Assembly (NCBI RefSeq): GCF_900100715.1
Contig: NZ_FNCA01000003.1
Coordinates: 62,001-126,000, forward strand
Direction: 5' to 3'
Length of the DNA stretch: 64,000 bases
From: Methanolobus vulcani
Lineage (GTDB): Archaea; Halobacteriota; Methanosarcinia; Methanosarcinales; Methanosarcinaceae
Of this stretch, positions 9,601-16,764 are shown piece after piece. The notes under the pieces are model-generated. The model did no database searches. It saw only the letters and a program-made list of their open reading frames with translations, and was not told where the DNA came from. How positions within the stretch are numbered: the first letter of the stretch is position 1; the number at the start of each line of letters is the position of its first letter. A program made the position numbers and the translations under genes.

Positions 9601-10029
9601 AAGACCTGTGATCTTTTTTGCCCTGATAAGGTCCATGGCCTTTTTCTCATATTCCACAAAGCTGTCCCAGGAATCACCATCTACAATTGTGAATTTGTCA
9701 ACGATCCGCAGACCATTGTAACCTTCATACATTGCAATATTGTATATCTCTTCCCATTTCAGAAGATCCATGTCAGAAACTGCACCTTCTCCGGCAATGT
9801 AGCATTCATTACACTGCGAAAGTATCAACTGTCCGCTCTCAACATACCTGTCAACATCAAGTCCTGAATCCCTGAGAAGGTTTTTCACATTTTCAGTATC
9901 AAGTTGCCCTGCTACACCCCAGAGACAGCACTCATTGTTTTTTAGCCCAGCATCAAAAAAGGAAGCAACTATATCCACAAGTTGCTCTGTGGTGTCATAG
10001 AGCAGGGAAAATGAATTACCCTGTATCAT
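6646..10029 (-). CDS. MEDS-PAS4-GAF hybrid sensor histidine kinase
   Basis: This is a 1127-aa soluble sensor kinase. An N-terminal MEDS domain (methanogen/methylotroph DcmR sensory, about 1-185) with several cysteines (ECCLWG, SQCNECY) is followed by PAS domains at about 195-305, 325-440, 455-570 and 575-690. A GAF domain follows at about 705-850, then a NEEL heptad coiled coil. HisKA contains SHEFKTPLTSIQG, and the HATPase has DNAVKF, DTGIGIP and GGTGLGL. PAS 3 and 4 are close internal duplicates (both begin YRLIFENSP). There is no membrane segment, so it should sense a cytoplasmic signal. GAGAGG precedes ATG 10029. No response regulator gene is nearby, so the partner is unknown. Confidence 0.93.
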   Translation of the reverse strand: MIQGNSFSLLYDTTEQLVDIVASFFDAGLKNNECCLWGVAGQLDTENVKNLLRDSGLDVDRYVESGQLILSQCNECYIAGEGAVSDMDLLKWEEIYNIAMYEGYNGLRIVDKFTIVDGDSWDSFVEYEKKAMDLIRAKKITGLFAFLLEARSRMEMIELISMHDGTIIEKNGKWTLLQSSSSCKTVSRSQYFRDEILENVWTGFWAVDENDKIVFFNKGMESISGLSKSDVCGKRLTNFIPQSIGGDDPGFADVFQAVKEDLQSRSYDVFPFVKPDGQFIYHSGFLLPLTDDKGNYSGMIGTIGKLVEQTIDHETLRDKFKSIEKLEDIYRKSPVVAFLWSAEDDWPVAFVSENISQFGYTPEDLISGKMNYGDIIHPGDLDHVRTDVSELEVQGKMFFSKEYRLMTKSGKVRWVTERSHLIRDEKGDPAYYQGIIIDVTERKKAEETALASEKKYRLIFENSPLGIFHFNEKGIITHCNEKFLEIMALKSKEDIIGFDLGASIIDKDMKKAVDDALSRKQGFFEGEYHTVSTDITIYIKAYYSPNIAEDGSFLGGIGVFEDISEKKKAEDAVLEAEKKYRLIFENSPVGIFHFNEEGIVSHCNEKFLQIIGVENKDKVIGFNMVTQIHDEDMKKAISDVLSRKSGHFEGKYHTVISGKDLYLKADFSPNLADDGTLLGGIGIYGDVSIRKRAEEALRLDESRLEALLKISHVTDLSLSGVADFVQEEAVRLTQSKIGYLAFLNETATKLIIYSWSQSIMDKCKVKGKKLEYTIEETGLWGEPIRQKKAVIVNDFAAPNPLKHGYPKGHIRLRRYMSIPIFDGKKIVGVAGVGNKDDDYDKTDVRQLTLFMEGMWKLIQRQKSEDTLREYANELSKVNEELSKTNEELSQANEELKSLDRMKDDFLSNVSHEFKTPLTSIQGYSQLISDGTLGEVNEQQQKAVETVLRNSERLRRLVDSLLYLSRAQSGKLNYSFEKFSIKDILEHSVQDLALQAASKNIELVTDIPSDLPQLVLDRDKMMDVFVNLIDNAVKFTHDGGKVTVSAHVSEGSMYMDVEDTGIGIPEDKIPMLFQRFYQVDSSVKRRYGGTGLGLYICKKIVEDHKGDIYVSSEEGKGTTVHVRLPLEQ

Positions 10030-10180
10030 ATCCTCTCTAAAATTAATATCTGACCGGATACTCTGTATAGTAATAATATAACCCCGCTAATGTGAATATG
10101 AATGTAATGTTGTTATGAGAACAACATAAATTAGTTCACTATAACTGTATCCAACTCTTATATTTAAGTAGTTCCTTTTT

Positions 10181-11365
10181 TCAGTCTGCATAGTGTATCC
10201 TGTATATCTTTCCGGCATTGTCATCACTAACAAAAAGCGAACCATCATCTGCAACTATAACATCAACAGGTCTGCCGCTTATTGTTGCTGCCTTGAGCCA
10301 TCCGGTTGCAAAATCATTGACCTGAAGAGTGTCCATATCAATATTGACTATCTTGTATCCTGTGGGTTCCTGACGGTTCCATGAGCCGTGGAAACACACG
10401 AACAGGTCACCCTGATACTTTTCAGGGAACATGTCACCATCGTAGAATGTTAGTCCAAGTGGTGCGGAATGAGCCTGAAGGTCAATCAAACTTGGTATCC
10501 TGCCACTGTCATTACAGGGGTTTCCGATGTACTCACTATTGTTGAAATCAGTGTCAAAGATATTCTTGCCATAGCAATCCGGCCATCCGTAATTTCCGCC
10601 TTCAACTATCAGGTTGATCTCGTCAGGCGGAGTGTTGTCACCAAGCCAGTCCCTTCCGTTCTCAGTTGCATATAACTCTCCTGTTACAGGGTGGAATGCA
10701 AGACCTACTGAATTTCGAAGTCCACTTGCAAATACTGTAAGGTTACTTCCGTCAAGGTCACTCTTTGATATAGCTGCTCTCATTTTATTGGACTCGTCAC
10801 AGACATTACATGAAGAGCCCATACTCAGGTAAAGTTCACCATCATGAACTTTGACGGTCCTTGTATAATGACCTCCTGTAGGAAGATTGTCTATCAGCAC
10901 TTCAATACTACCATTATCAGCTACAAGATCTTCATCATCATCCCTAACTCGAATGACACGACTTTCCTCTGCAATGTAATACCAGCCATCATAATAGTCA
11001 ATTCCATGCGGATAATCAAGGTCCTGAATGAAAACCTGCAACTTATCGGCAACATTGTCATCGTTCCTGTCAGGCAGAATAGCTATCATTCCTTTGTTCG
11101 GTATTGAGACAAAAAGCAGACCATCTTTTATCATCATCATGCGAGGACCTGGTGAAGGGCCACCGAAAGAAAGCAGGGTGCTTCCAAGATCCTCAGCATA
11201 GACATCGATAACAAAACCTTCAGGTAAAGTGATTCCTTCCACTCCTGAACCTGTAACTGTTGGACGAACACCCAGATAATTGGCAGACAGGACAAGAATT
11301 ACAAGAATTGATATGAAAACAAAAGCTATCCACCAAACCCTCTGACTTGATAATAATCGTGACAT
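10181..11365 (-). CDS. Membrane-anchored sorbosone/glucose dehydrogenase-like beta-propeller
   Basis: The protein has 394 residues from ATG 11365. An N-terminal hydrophobic anchor (WWIAFVFISILVILVLSA) is followed by a six-bladed propeller of the PQQ-type glucose/sorbosone dehydrogenase family. Family landmarks include DYPHGIDYYDG, FASGLRNSVGLAFHP, GELYATENGRDWLG, NYGWPDCYG and FHGSWNR. Bacterial relatives oxidise sugars with PQQ; whether this archaeal protein carries a cofactor or only shares the fold is unclear. Paired cysteines (CNVC; C in GNPCND) suit an exported protein. An upstream frame extension to 11443 is possible but lacks support. The gene is divergent from the winged-helix/AhpD operon. 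Confidence 0.87.
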   Translation of the reverse strand: MSRLLSSQRVWWIAFVFISILVILVLSANYLGVRPTVTGSGVEGITLPEGFVIDVYAEDLGSTLLSFGGPSPGPRMMMIKDGLLFVSIPNKGMIAILPDRNDDNVADKLQVFIQDLDYPHGIDYYDGWYYIAEESRVIRVRDDDEDLVADNGSIEVLIDNLPTGGHYTRTVKVHDGELYLSMGSSCNVCDESNKMRAAISKSDLDGSNLTVFASGLRNSVGLAFHPVTGELYATENGRDWLGDNTPPDEINLIVEGGNYGWPDCYGKNIFDTDFNNSEYIGNPCNDSGRIPSLIDLQAHSAPLGLTFYDGDMFPEKYQGDLFVCFHGSWNRQEPTGYKIVNIDMDTLQVNDFATGWLKAATISGRPVDVIVADDGSLFVSDDNAGKIYRIHYAD

Positions 11366-11522
11366 CACAACCCCTGTTAATAATTGGAACCAAGGAAATA
11401 AAAGTTTTTGCAAGCCGGTCCCGGATAATACAACCAGACCCATAAAATTAAATAAATTAAAGTTTTATAACTTTCTGTAATTACTGAAATTTTGATAACT
11501 TAGAATATAAACCGGTGGTCAG

Positions 11523-11858
11523 ATGAGTGAAAAAGAAAACTCAACAAAAAAACATGAATGGCTTAACAGGCTGGAGAAAGAAGGAAGACTGAAGGCAAAT
11601 CCGACTGAAGATCATAAGATAGGACTGCAGACGATGCAAAACCCGACACGTCGTAAGATTCTCAAAATGCTCAATGGCTGTCCACTTTGCATAGAAGAGA
11701 TAAGGAATAGCCTGAACCTCAATAGCTCTATGACCAAGTTTCATGTTGAAATGCTGGAAAACGCACTTTACGTAGACAGAGTTGTGGACAGTGAGCCGCT
11801 CATGTACCAGATATCGCCTAGAGGAGAAGCTTTTCTTGAGAATGTAGAGGAGACATAA
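11523..11858 (+). CDS. Winged-helix transcriptional regulator (ArsR-like)
   Basis: The 111-aa protein has a single winged-helix domain: NPTRRKILKMLNG leads helix 1, and SLNLNSSMTKFHVEMLENA fits helix 3, the recognition helix. A wing and a short C-terminal helix follow. Two cysteines in NGCPLC could bind metal or sense redox state. GGTGGTC lies just before the ATG. The stop codon overlaps the next start (TAATG), so the two genes are translationally coupled, and it may regulate its own AhpD-like partner. Confidence 0.85.
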   Translation: MSEKENSTKKHEWLNRLEKEGRLKANPTEDHKIGLQTMQNPTRRKILKMLNGCPLCIEEIRNSLNLNSSMTKFHVEMLENALYVDRVVDSEPLMYQISPRGEAFLENVEET

Positions 11859-12142
11859 TGATGAACGACCAGGAAAAAATTGACGAAATTGACAGGAAGA
11901 TCGGCTTCTCGGCCATGAAAAAAACCATTATGGAAGATGGAGCAATAGACAGCAGAACCAAGAAACTCCTTTTAATTGCAAGTGCTGTTGCCGTTGGTTG
12001 TGATGCATGTTTTTCAGCTAACAAAAAGCGTGCAATGGATGCAGGAATTTCGGACGAGGAAATCAATGAAGCAATACTTGTAGCTTCACTGATAAGAATG
12101 AGTTCGGGTCTTAACTATATGTGGAAGGCTATCGACGAATAA
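11858..12142 (+). CDS. AhpD/carboxymuconolactone decarboxylase-family protein
   Basis: The 94-aa protein covers one CMD domain. The redox motif CDACF (C-x2-C, about residues 49-52) with the downstream family position A-N-K-K matches AhpD-like peroxidase adaptors rather than true decarboxylases. Such proteins use the CxxC pair in thiol-disulfide or alkylhydroperoxide chemistry. Two adjacent ATG codons (11858 and 11861) can start translation, the first overlapping the upstream stop. Coupling to a cysteine-bearing regulator suggests a redox-responsive pair. This is inference. Confidence 0.87.
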   Translation: MMNDQEKIDEIDRKIGFSAMKKTIMEDGAIDSRTKKLLLIASAVAVGCDACFSANKKRAMDAGISDEEINEAILVASLIRMSSGLNYMWKAIDE

Positions 12143-12158
12143 CAGATTAAACGAAGTT

Positions 12159-12190
12159 ATGGAAGGAGGAAAGCAATTTCTTTTTTCCAT
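12159..12190 (+). terminator. Hairpin after the AhpD-like gene
   Basis: A 14-bp stem including three G-U pairs joins 12159-12172 to 12177-12190 with loop GCAA. It begins 17 bases after the stop codon and its 3' arm is a T-rich run, consistent with a transcript 3' end. Confidence 0.5.
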
Positions 12191-12250
12191 TTCTCAATCA
12201 GCTTTCAACAATTCTGATCGGGAACAAGCTACTATAGAATACTGAAATTA

Positions 12251-12595
12251 GGACTCTGTAGAAATCCTGCGATTAAAACTTAAAAGCAAGCAGCAAATCA
12301 TTTCCTCTTGGTTCATGGATAACTGAAGTTATCCCGGAGGGCCTGGCAAAGCCGGCGTTTTCCCACAAAACAAAACAAAATGATTTGCATAATACTCTCA
12401 AATACTTTCGTCTCAGGACTTCTGTAGAATTATTAATATTAATGTAATGATCTTATGACTAATACTCTGCACAGCAGCATGGGAATGTGCCGCTTTCGGC
12501 GGATGGTTGCTTTGTTTTCTGATTGCCAATTGTTTTGTGGAAATAAAATATGGCAAAGACTGTATAATTCATATGATCAGGATTTCTACAGAGCC
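12251..12595. mobile_element. MITE-like element with 18/19-bp terminal inverted repeats and 7-bp target duplication
   Basis: The left end GGACTCTGTAGAAATCCTG (12251-12269) is matched in inverse orientation by CAGGATTTCTACAGAGCC (12578-12595); 16 bases are a perfect inverted match. The element is flanked by a direct repeat GAAATTA at 12244-12250 and 12596-12602, as left by transposition. It is 345 bp, too short for a transposase, and no intact gene lies inside, so it must have been moved in trans. A third partial copy of the end (AGGACT-T-CTGTAGAA, 12415-12429) sits inside in direct orientation, pointing to nesting or internal deletion. The parent IS family is not identified. Confidence 0.7.
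12293..12388. ncRNA. GC-rich foldable segment inside the MITE-like element, candidate structured RNA
   Basis: GCAAATCATTT (12293-12303) pairs perfectly with AAATGATTTGC (12378-12388), closing a 96-base segment. Inside are GGATAAC-TGAA-GTTATCC (12317-12334) and a six-pair GC hairpin (GCC-t-GGC loop AAA GCC-GGC, 12341-12356). The segment is much richer in GC than the surrounding intergenic DNA, a common sign of structured RNA in AT-rich archaea. I do not recognise a known riboswitch or RNA family. It could equally be a DNA structure used in transposition. The strand is undetermined. Confidence 0.35.
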
Positions 12596-12676
12596 GAAAT
12601 TAGCGAGTTCCAGTACTTTTTTCATAGAAAACATTATAGGCATGGAATTCATGACTAAAATATCGTATTTTCGCAC

Positions 12677-12688
12677 ATATTCGAATAT
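12677..12688. promoter_or_regulatory. Palindrome before the GbsR-like gene
   Basis: ATATTCGAATAT is a perfect 12-bp palindrome 28 bases upstream of the GbsR-like start. It may be an operator for autoregulation. Confidence 0.3.
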
Positions 12689-12716
12689 CCGGCAATTTCG
12701 ATATTGAGGCAGTTCC

Positions 12717-13346
12717 ATGGATGATAACGAAAAAAAAACAGCAAATGTAACATCTCTGCATTCGGACGATGAAAGAGGATGCAATACAAGAGAACAATGT
12801 TCTTTGCTCTATCCGAATACGAAAAGGGAAACCAGAGCTGTATCCTGGATACCTTCTGATCCGGAAAGCCCTAAGCAGGAATTTACGGAACTTATAGTAG
12901 AGAATTTAAAGTCAGAGGGTTTTGACGAGATATCTTCAAGAATTGTCGGAGTGCTCTTCATAGAACCTGAAGAAATGTCACTTGAAGAGATATCCATTGA
13001 GACCGGATACAGTTTGTCTGCTGTCAGCACAGCTATGAAGAACCTCTCACAGTTCCATATTATAAAAAGATTCAAAAAACCAGGCTCAAAAAAAGCTTTC
13101 TTTTTCCTTGATAAGAATCTTGCAGCTATCGGTGCACAGGCACTGCGAATGAAATACGACAATGTGATCCTTCCGTCTAAAAAAATATTACCGGATATCA
13201 TCGAAAAATACGAGCGTGACGGATCAGATAAAACTGCCAGTGAACTGGAAATAGTTACCCGTTATTACAGGCAGATACTGAAACTCGAATCAATTGTCGA
13301 AAATTTCCTTGACGAAATGGAAAACATCGATACCGATGAAGAGTAG
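12717..13346 (+). CDS. GbsR/MarR-like winged-helix transcriptional regulator
   Basis: The 209-aa protein has a polar N-terminal extension of about 50 residues. A winged-helix domain follows (about 55-125): IVGVLFIEPEEMSLEEISIE, then TGYSLSAVSTAMKNL as the recognition helix. A long helical C-terminal dimerisation region (ITRYYRQILKLE-like) completes it. This is the layout of the GbsR family (COG1510), whose archaeal members often sit beside osmotic or membrane-transport genes. Here the only neighbour on this strand is a nucleotide-salvage gene, so the target is unknown. GAGG stands 8 bases before the ATG. Confidence 0.82.
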   Translation: MDDNEKKTANVTSLHSDDERGCNTREQCSLLYPNTKRETRAVSWIPSDPESPKQEFTELIVENLKSEGFDEISSRIVGVLFIEPEEMSLEEISIETGYSLSAVSTAMKNLSQFHIIKRFKKPGSKKAFFFLDKNLAAIGAQALRMKYDNVILPSKKILPDIIEKYERDGSDKTASELEIVTRYYRQILKLESIVENFLDEMENIDTDEE

Positions 13347-13440
13347 ACCACCATACATTATTTTCACCCCGCTTACAACACTGTTATTAATCAGGTAGTC
13401 AATTATAGATTTCTCTTAAATTAAATGGATGGAATAATTA

Positions 13441-13869
13441 ATGGATGGAAAAAAACAGATATACTTAGCAGGACCACTTTTTTCACAGGCGGAGAGGGAT
13501 TTTAACGTACTGCTCAGGGACAAACTGATTGAGATGGGGTTCTCTGTATTCCTGCCACAGGAGGATGGTAATGACACCGAATCAAGCCGTATGGAGGACA
13601 GGCAGAAAACTATCTTTGACAACGATGTTCGGGGAATTGATAACTCAGACATTGTACTGGCAGTGCTGGATGGTGGCAGCGATGTGGATTCAGGAACAGC
13701 ATGGGAAATGGGTTATGCCTATGCAAAAGGAATTCCGGTACTTGGACTTAAGACCGACTTCAGGACTTTTGGTGATGAAGGAATCGTCAATTTGATGATG
13801 GAAATGGCAGTTGAAGCACTTGAAAGAGATGTGGATTCCATACTCAAAGTGCTTGAGAACTACCTTTAG
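13441..13869 (+). CDS. Nucleoside 2-deoxyribosyltransferase
   Basis: The 142-aa protein has the family signatures IYLAGPLFSQAERDFN (substrate loop), GIDNSDIVLAVLDGGSDVDSGTAWEMGYAYAKGIPVLGLKTD and the catalytic Glu in TAWEMG (about residue 88). These enzymes cleave or exchange the glycosidic bond of deoxynucleosides or nucleotides in nucleotide salvage or pool cleaning. Its size is standard for the family. The start fits the N-terminal beta strand. It follows the GbsR-like gene by 94 bases. Confidence 0.9.
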   Translation: MDGKKQIYLAGPLFSQAERDFNVLLRDKLIEMGFSVFLPQEDGNDTESSRMEDRQKTIFDNDVRGIDNSDIVLAVLDGGSDVDSGTAWEMGYAYAKGIPVLGLKTDFRTFGDEGIVNLMMEMAVEALERDVDSILKVLENYL

Positions 13870-13919
13870 AAAATGAATAAAAAATTATTTTGCAATAAAA
13901 TTTCATGTCAGGTAATCGA

Positions 13920-14555
13920 TCATTTACCTGAACATGATCCTTCCTTGAAATCTTTTTCTGTAACTTCGCCACGAGGTTCAGATTCTGTAAATATCTGACC
14001 TTCAAAAGCATAAACTTCAGCACCTGTAACCCATGCATCATGTGGCAGACCTGCTTTTATACATGTATGATTCAGGAACTCTATTTCATCAAAATCGTTT
14101 TCCGGAGCCACCTGCGGTAATAGCAGACCCTGCCTGTAACCACTTTTAACGATCAGTCCATGTCTGCCGATCTTAATAGATGATGGCAGGTCCTTTGGCG
14201 GAACATCTACAAGCTCAGGTTTTGTGAGTATAGTTACTTCCACAGTTATGTCCTCCATTTCCTCCTTTTTCACCGGAGGGAATCTTGGGTCACGGAGTGC
14301 TGCAGAGAGAGCTGAATCTGTAATTGCGTGCCTTAATGATGAATCAGCATACGGATGACCAATACAACCACGCAGATCGTGATTTTTGGTCAAGGTTACA
14401 AAAACACCTCTTACTTCATTGAATATAGCAGGAAGCTGAATCTCCGAACCATCCATCATCTCGCCTGTTCGTAAATACAATTCAATGGCATCCCTGGCAA
14501 GCTGAACAGCTGCCTGACCTTCGGTATCTGAAAGCAATTTTACCCCTTCACTCAT
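13920..14555 (-). CDS. AMMECR1 domain protein
   Basis: The 211-aa protein starts at ATG 14555 with GGAGT 8 bases upstream; the longer in-frame start at 14594 lacks a site. It carries the conserved LRGCIGH motif (about residue 64), followed by DPRFPPV and [15 protein letters not shown], the core of the AMMECR1/COG2078 family. The biochemical role is not established for the archaeal proteins. The gene lies 52 bases downstream of pgk on the same strand, so the two may share a transcript. Confidence 0.9.
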   Translation of the reverse strand: MSEGVKLLSDTEGQAAVQLARDAIELYLRTGEMMDGSEIQLPAIFNEVRGVFVTLTKNHDLRGCIGHPYADSSLRHAITDSALSAALRDPRFPPVKKEEMEDITVEVTILTKPELVDVPPKDLPSSIKIGRHGLIVKSGYRQGLLLPQVAPENDFDEIEFLNHTCIKAGLPHDAWVTGAEVYAFEGQIFTESEPRGEVTEKDFKEGSCSGK

Positions 14556-14607
14556 AAATAAGACTCCTTTTTGCTGACCTTTTATCATCAGCAAATTAAT
14601 TTAGTTC

Positions 14608-15840
14608 TTATCTGTTAAGTCTGTATCGAGTGGCTGCAGCCTTAAGAGCTTCAATTCCCGGCAACTCTGCCCCTGCAAGGTAATCAATGCAGGCCCCGCC
14701 ACCAGTACTGAGGTGAGAGAATTTCTCTTCGTAACCAAGGTTTCTTACTTCTGCTGAAATGTGACCACCACCTGCAATAGAATATTCAGACTGCACAGCA
14801 GCTTTTATAATCTCATGAGTACCAAGAGCAAATGGCTCAACTTCTGAAAGACCTGCAGGACCATTAAGGACCACTGTCTTTGCAGCTTTTATTTCATCAG
14901 AAAAAGCAACAATTGTCTCAAGACCAATATCATTTATCGGAAGATTTCCGTCAGGCAACTCACTCACAAGAGCTTCAATCCTTTTTCCACCATCATTAAA
15001 TGCAACATCAACAGGAAGTCCAATCTTGCCATTAAATTTGCCAAGTATCTCTTTTCCTCTTTCTATCTGCTCAGTATAACCCTGTGATTCAATAAAATCA
15101 AGATTTGTAGAACCAATGTCCACACCTGATGCTGCAAGCATCACATTTGCAACAACACCAGTAACAAGCACTTTGTCAGCACCACCATTACTGAGCACAT
15201 TCTCAGCAACTGTCAGGGAATCATCAACCTTTGCTCCGCCAAGTACAAAGATACATGGCCTCTCACCACCTTTTACTCCTCTGTCAAGGGATGAGATCTC
15301 TTTCTCCATGACGCGTCCTGCACCAGTTGGAAGAGTTTCAGTAAAGCCCATGATGGAAAGATGACTTCTGTGGGAAACAGCAAAAGCGTCATTAAGGAAA
15401 ATATCGATCAAAGGAGACAGTTTTCTTACCATATGTGTACCTGAATGTTCGATTGCAGGCCTTGTTATACTTTCTTCAGAATAGAACCTAACGTTCTCAA
15501 GTAAAATCACATCGCCTTTTTTCATGGAAGCAATAGAAGAACGTGCATGTGTTCCAAAAATGTCGTCCACATACTTTACTTCTTTACCAAGATATTGAGA
15601 CATCAGCTGAGAATGCGGTTTCATAGTTGTGAAATCTTTTTTACCTGCACGGCTCTGGTGAGCCATGAGTACAACCTTTGCATCCTCAAGGTCCTTTATA
15701 GTAGGTATATGGCTTTTTATTCTCATATCATCGAGAATATTATCTTCAGTATCCATTGGAGTGTTTAGGTCCACCCGCACAAGTATGGTTTTACCGTCTA
15801 TATCAAAATCATCAATAGTAAGATAGTCCCTGCTAGTCAA
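14608..15840 (-). CDS. pgk: Phosphoglycerate kinase
   Basis: The 410-aa enzyme interconverts 3-phosphoglycerate and 1,3-bisphosphoglycerate, here mainly for gluconeogenesis. Landmarks include ILVRVDLNTPMD, LMAHQSRAGKKD, LLENVRFYSEE, LNDAFAVSHRSHLS, FVLGGAKVDDS and the C-terminal GGGHISAE and STGGGACIDYLAG. I place the start at TTG 15840, because GGTGATG lies 6 bases upstream and the protein then begins TSRDYLTIDDFD, matching archaeal Pgk. The ATG-led extension to 15927 would add 29 unrelated residues and overlap the promoter. Confidence 0.94.
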   Translation of the reverse strand: MTSRDYLTIDDFDIDGKTILVRVDLNTPMDTEDNILDDMRIKSHIPTIKDLEDAKVVLMAHQSRAGKKDFTTMKPHSQLMSQYLGKEVKYVDDIFGTHARSSIASMKKGDVILLENVRFYSEESITRPAIEHSGTHMVRKLSPLIDIFLNDAFAVSHRSHLSIMGFTETLPTGAGRVMEKEISSLDRGVKGGERPCIFVLGGAKVDDSLTVAENVLSNGGADKVLVTGVVANVMLAASGVDIGSTNLDFIESQGYTEQIERGKEILGKFNGKIGLPVDVAFNDGGKRIEALVSELPDGNLPINDIGLETIVAFSDEIKAAKTVVLNGPAGLSEVEPFALGTHEIIKAAVQSEYSIAGGGHISAEVRNLGYEEKFSHLSTGGGACIDYLAGAELPGIEALKAAATRYRLNR

Positions 15841-16036
15841 AATTCCATCACCGCTTCTTTTAACCTGAATGACCTGATCAATATAATATATAGAGTAAAT
15901 AAGTCTATGTAAGTATATAAATGACACATGTTGTCTAATTTTTTGTCATAATGAACTAATCTTATTATATCTTTTCTATAAAGCAAATCAGCCAAAAACT
16001 AATATTGCTTGCCTTCTATTGCAAAGTGGTGATCAT

Positions 16037-16600
16037 ATGAAGATACTTGGAATATCAGGAAGCCCAAAAGTTGGCCAGAATAATGACACTTTGATAAAGA
16101 AAGTGCTTGAGATCGCAAGTGAAAGAGGTTTTGAAACTGATGCTGTATTTCTCTCAGAATCAAAAGTAGCTCCATGTACTGCATGTGGAGTTTGCGCAAA
16201 GGGAGAAAAATGCGTAATTGATGATGATATGCAACCAGTCTATGACAAGCTTGTAGAAGCAGATGCAATCGTTGTTTCTTCCCCGGTCTATTTCGGAACC
16301 ATGACAGCACAGCTCAAAGCACTTTGTGACAGAAGCGTTGTTCACAGAAGACAGGGATTCAAGCTCAGCAACAAACTTGGTGCAGCAATGGCAATCGGCG
16401 GTTCAAGAAATGGTGGCCAGGAAAAAACAATACAGACCATTCACGAGTGGATGCACATCCATGGAATGATAGTTGTCGGTGACGGCGGACACTTCGGTGG
16501 AATTCTCCAGAAACCTGCTGCCGAAGATGATGAAGGCATGAAAACAGCAATTGATACGATCAACAAAGTCTGTGATGTACTTGAAATGATGAAGAAATGA
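16037..16600 (+). CDS. Iron-sulfur flavoprotein (Isf) family protein
   Basis: The 187-aa protein has the FMN-binding flavodoxin-like start MKILGISGSPKVGQNND and SSPVYFGTMTAQLKALCDR. The compact cysteine motif CTACGVCAKGEKC (C-x2-C-x2-C-x5-C, about residues 48-60) binds a 4Fe-4S cluster in Methanosarcina Isf. Such proteins accept electrons from ferredoxin and reduce oxygen, peroxide or other acceptors. GGTGATC just before ATG 16037 fixes the start. It is divergent from pgk and upstream of acetyl-CoA synthetase, but separated from it by a 160-base gap. Confidence 0.9.
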   Translation: MKILGISGSPKVGQNNDTLIKKVLEIASERGFETDAVFLSESKVAPCTACGVCAKGEKCVIDDDMQPVYDKLVEADAIVVSSPVYFGTMTAQLKALCDRSVVHRRQGFKLSNKLGAAMAIGGSRNGGQEKTIQTIHEWMHIHGMIVVGDGGHFGGILQKPAAEDDEGMKTAIDTINKVCDVLEMMKK

Positions 16601-16764
16601 AATATTTTCTTCACATCTTTAGTCAATCTATATTAATTTACAATTTGTCATTTCAATTTATTATGAATGATTTCTCATCAGCCTACAACAAACCATATAA
16701 ACAAATTCATACAATCTTATTTTAAGGACAAATATAGGATTTATTTGTCCATGTGGGTGTTACC

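Larger units (their letters stand above)
12143..12716. other. Intergenic region occupied by a MITE-like element
   Basis: These 574 bases hold a terminator-like hairpin (12159-12190), a 345-bp element with terminal inverted repeats and target duplication (12251-12595), its foldable core (12293-12388) and a 12-bp palindrome before the next gene (12677-12688). Short open frames within it lack ribosome binding sites and show no family resemblance. Confidence 0.6.

Noticed and set aside
12455-12707. Overlapping short open frames inside and beside the MITE-like element
   Set aside because: They cross the element boundary, overlap one another in different frames and have no ribosome binding site. 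One frame contains a hydrophobic stretch but no start.
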